In this document: positions 6,374 to 6,976 of the stretch, one piece after another
Layout: the number at the start of each line of letters is the position of its first letter
Numbering within the stretch: position 1 is the stretch's first letter
Origin: Candidatus Poseidoniaceae archaeon
GTDB taxonomy: Archaea > Thermoplasmatota > Poseidoniia > Poseidoniales > Poseidoniaceae
Length of the DNA stretch: 6,976 nt
Assembly: GCA_022451765.1 (NCBI GenBank)
Contig: JAKUNY010000078.1
Span: forward strand, 1-6,976
Direction of reading: 5' to 3'
Made by a program: the position numbers and the translations under genes
The notes under the pieces: model-generated
Databases searched by the model: none
What the model saw: only the letters and a program-made list of their open reading frames with translations
Told to the model about the DNA's origin: nothing

Positions 6374-6391
6374 GGCCCATACCGATGGGCC
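6374..6391. repeat. Perfect 7-bp inverted repeat in the divergent control region
   Basis: GGCCCAT (6374-6380), spacer ACCG (6381-6384) and ATGGGCC (6385-6391) form a perfect inverted repeat. Its right edge lies 3 nt before the ATG of the plus-strand gene at 6395. It could be an operator for a dimeric regulator controlling both divergent genes. As RNA, it could be a hairpin that hides the start of the plus-strand gene, which has no obvious ribosome site. The repeat itself is certain; its function is inferred. Confidence 0.5.
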
Positions 6392-6394
6392 ATC

Positions 6395-6919
6395 ATGGAG
6401 CGATTCGCAGTAAAACGAGGTATTGAAAAAACAATTGGTGGAAACGCAGGCTTAGCAAAGTTGGCAGCGCAGCATTTTGAGAACGTTCAAGCAAACGCTG
6501 AGGGCGAATTCCAAGCATCCTTTGGCCTATTGTCAAACATTTCGGGTTGTTTCACCGACCAAGGTCAACTGCAAGTTGATGTTGTCCAACTAAAGGGGGC
6601 CGACCTTGAAGCATTCCTCTCTGCTGATGGTGGTCGAGAGCAGGCGATGGAGAGTCGTCGTCGATGGTCTTCATTCCTTGATGAGGCGACCGGCTACACT
6701 GCAAAGCAGCGTGGAGATAAAGCAAAAGAGAACGCAAAGAGATTTTCAAAAGCAAAGTCAGCCATCAAGATGATCCGTAAGTCCATTGAGATGAGCACAT
6801 CCGTTACGCAGGAGACGGTTGACAAGGCTGAGTCGATGATCGCTGAAATAGAAGCAATGATCGAACGAGGCGAGGCTCCTTCCGAGGGTAAAGTGAAGAA
6901 ACTTAGTGAACTCGTCTGA
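6395..6919 (+). CDS. DUF5611-like hypothetical archaeal protein with helical C-terminus
   Basis: The 174-residue product is probably cytoplasmic, with no signal peptide or membrane segment. The N-terminal part (about 1-80) begins MERFAVKRG and has alternating strands such as FQASFGLLSNISG and LQVDVVQL. It then runs into RRRWSSFLDEATGYTAKQR (88-106). The opening KRG and the W..FL.EATGYTAK signature recall a small euryarchaeal family of unknown function (DUF5611). I make that match from memory, so it is tentative. The remainder (about 107-174) is charged and strongly helical, likely a helical hairpin or coiled coil, and may extend beyond the usual family length. The ATG is 3 nt after an inverted repeat and lacks a clear Shine-Dalgarno sequence. 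A TTAT element at 6368-6371 sits about 25 nt upstream, which could fit leaderless transcription. Its stop codon overlaps the ribosome site of the next gene, so the two probably share a transcript. Confidence 0.7.
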   Translation: MERFAVKRGIEKTIGGNAGLAKLAAQHFENVQANAEGEFQASFGLLSNISGCFTDQGQLQVDVVQLKGADLEAFLSADGGREQAMESRRRWSSFLDEATGYTAKQRGDKAKENAKRFSKAKSAIKMIRKSIEMSTSVTQETVDKAESMIAEIEAMIERGEAPSEGKVKKLSELV

Positions 6920-6928
6920 GGTGTTAAT

Positions 6929-6976
6929 TTGGATTTGAATACCTTGCTCAAGCCATTAGAGGAGCGGTATCAACGA
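6929..6976 (+). CDS. Start of a further gene, cut by the right window edge
   Basis: A TTG at 6929 opens a frame that stays open to the last base and encodes MDLNTLLKPLEERYQR. GAGGTG (6918-6923) overlaps the stop codon of the preceding gene and lies 5 nt before the TTG, a good Shine-Dalgarno spacing. That arrangement is typical of a tightly coupled second gene in an operon. A second in-frame TTG at 6935 is a less well-placed alternative. Sixteen residues are too few to name a product. Confidence 0.5.
   Translation, partial: MDLNTLLKPLEERYQR

Overview
The window reads as ordinary, densely packed prokaryotic DNA of moderate GC. It is most likely from a planktonic archaeon of the Marine Group II / Thermoplasmatota type. 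That assignment is an inference. It rests on the small protein at 6395-6919, which resembles a euryarchaeal family of unknown function (DUF5611-like), on an AT-rich TATA-like tract before the second prenyl synthase, and on the mix of bacterial-type metabolic enzymes with zinc-ribbon and secreted beta-propeller proteins. No rRNA, tRNA, CRISPR array, insertion sequence or phage gene is visible.

Layout. (1) 1-1340, minus strand: a gene running off the left edge for a protein with two zinc ribbons, a Gln/Pro-rich linker and a C-terminal tract of 8-residue GPPGP repeats. (2) 1341-1466: a divergent intergenic region. (3) 1467-2486 and 2582-3886, plus strand: two adjacent but dissimilar members of the squalene/phytoene synthase superfamily. 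The first is squalene-synthase-like. The second is HpnD/CrtB-like and carries an extra N-terminal region of about 90 residues. A TATA-like tract lies in the 95-bp gap between them. (4) 3892-5067, minus strand: a glutaryl-CoA dehydrogenase-like acyl-CoA dehydrogenase, tail to tail with the second synthase and only 5 bp away. (5) 5139-6305, minus strand: a signal-peptide-bearing, C-terminally membrane-anchored beta-propeller-like protein. (6) 6306-6394: a divergent control region holding two perfect inverted repeats, one of them followed by a T7 run in the minus direction. (7) 6395-6919, plus strand: the DUF5611-like protein. (8) From 6929 to the right edge: the first 16 codons of another gene.

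How the genes fit together. The two prenyl synthases are the only clear functional pair. Together they suggest head-to-head condensation of two prenyl diphosphates into squalene, hydroxysqualene or a phytoene-type product. No desaturase, HpnE-like oxidoreductase, cyclase or prenyl-elongating enzyme is in view, so the product cannot be fixed from this window. The dehydrogenase would serve lysine/tryptophan or dicarboxylate breakdown and has no pathway partner here. The most unusual items are the tandem synthase pair, the GPPGP-repeat zinc-ribbon protein and the two-hairpin control region near 6306-6394. I do not see a clearly new defence, mobile or RNA system.
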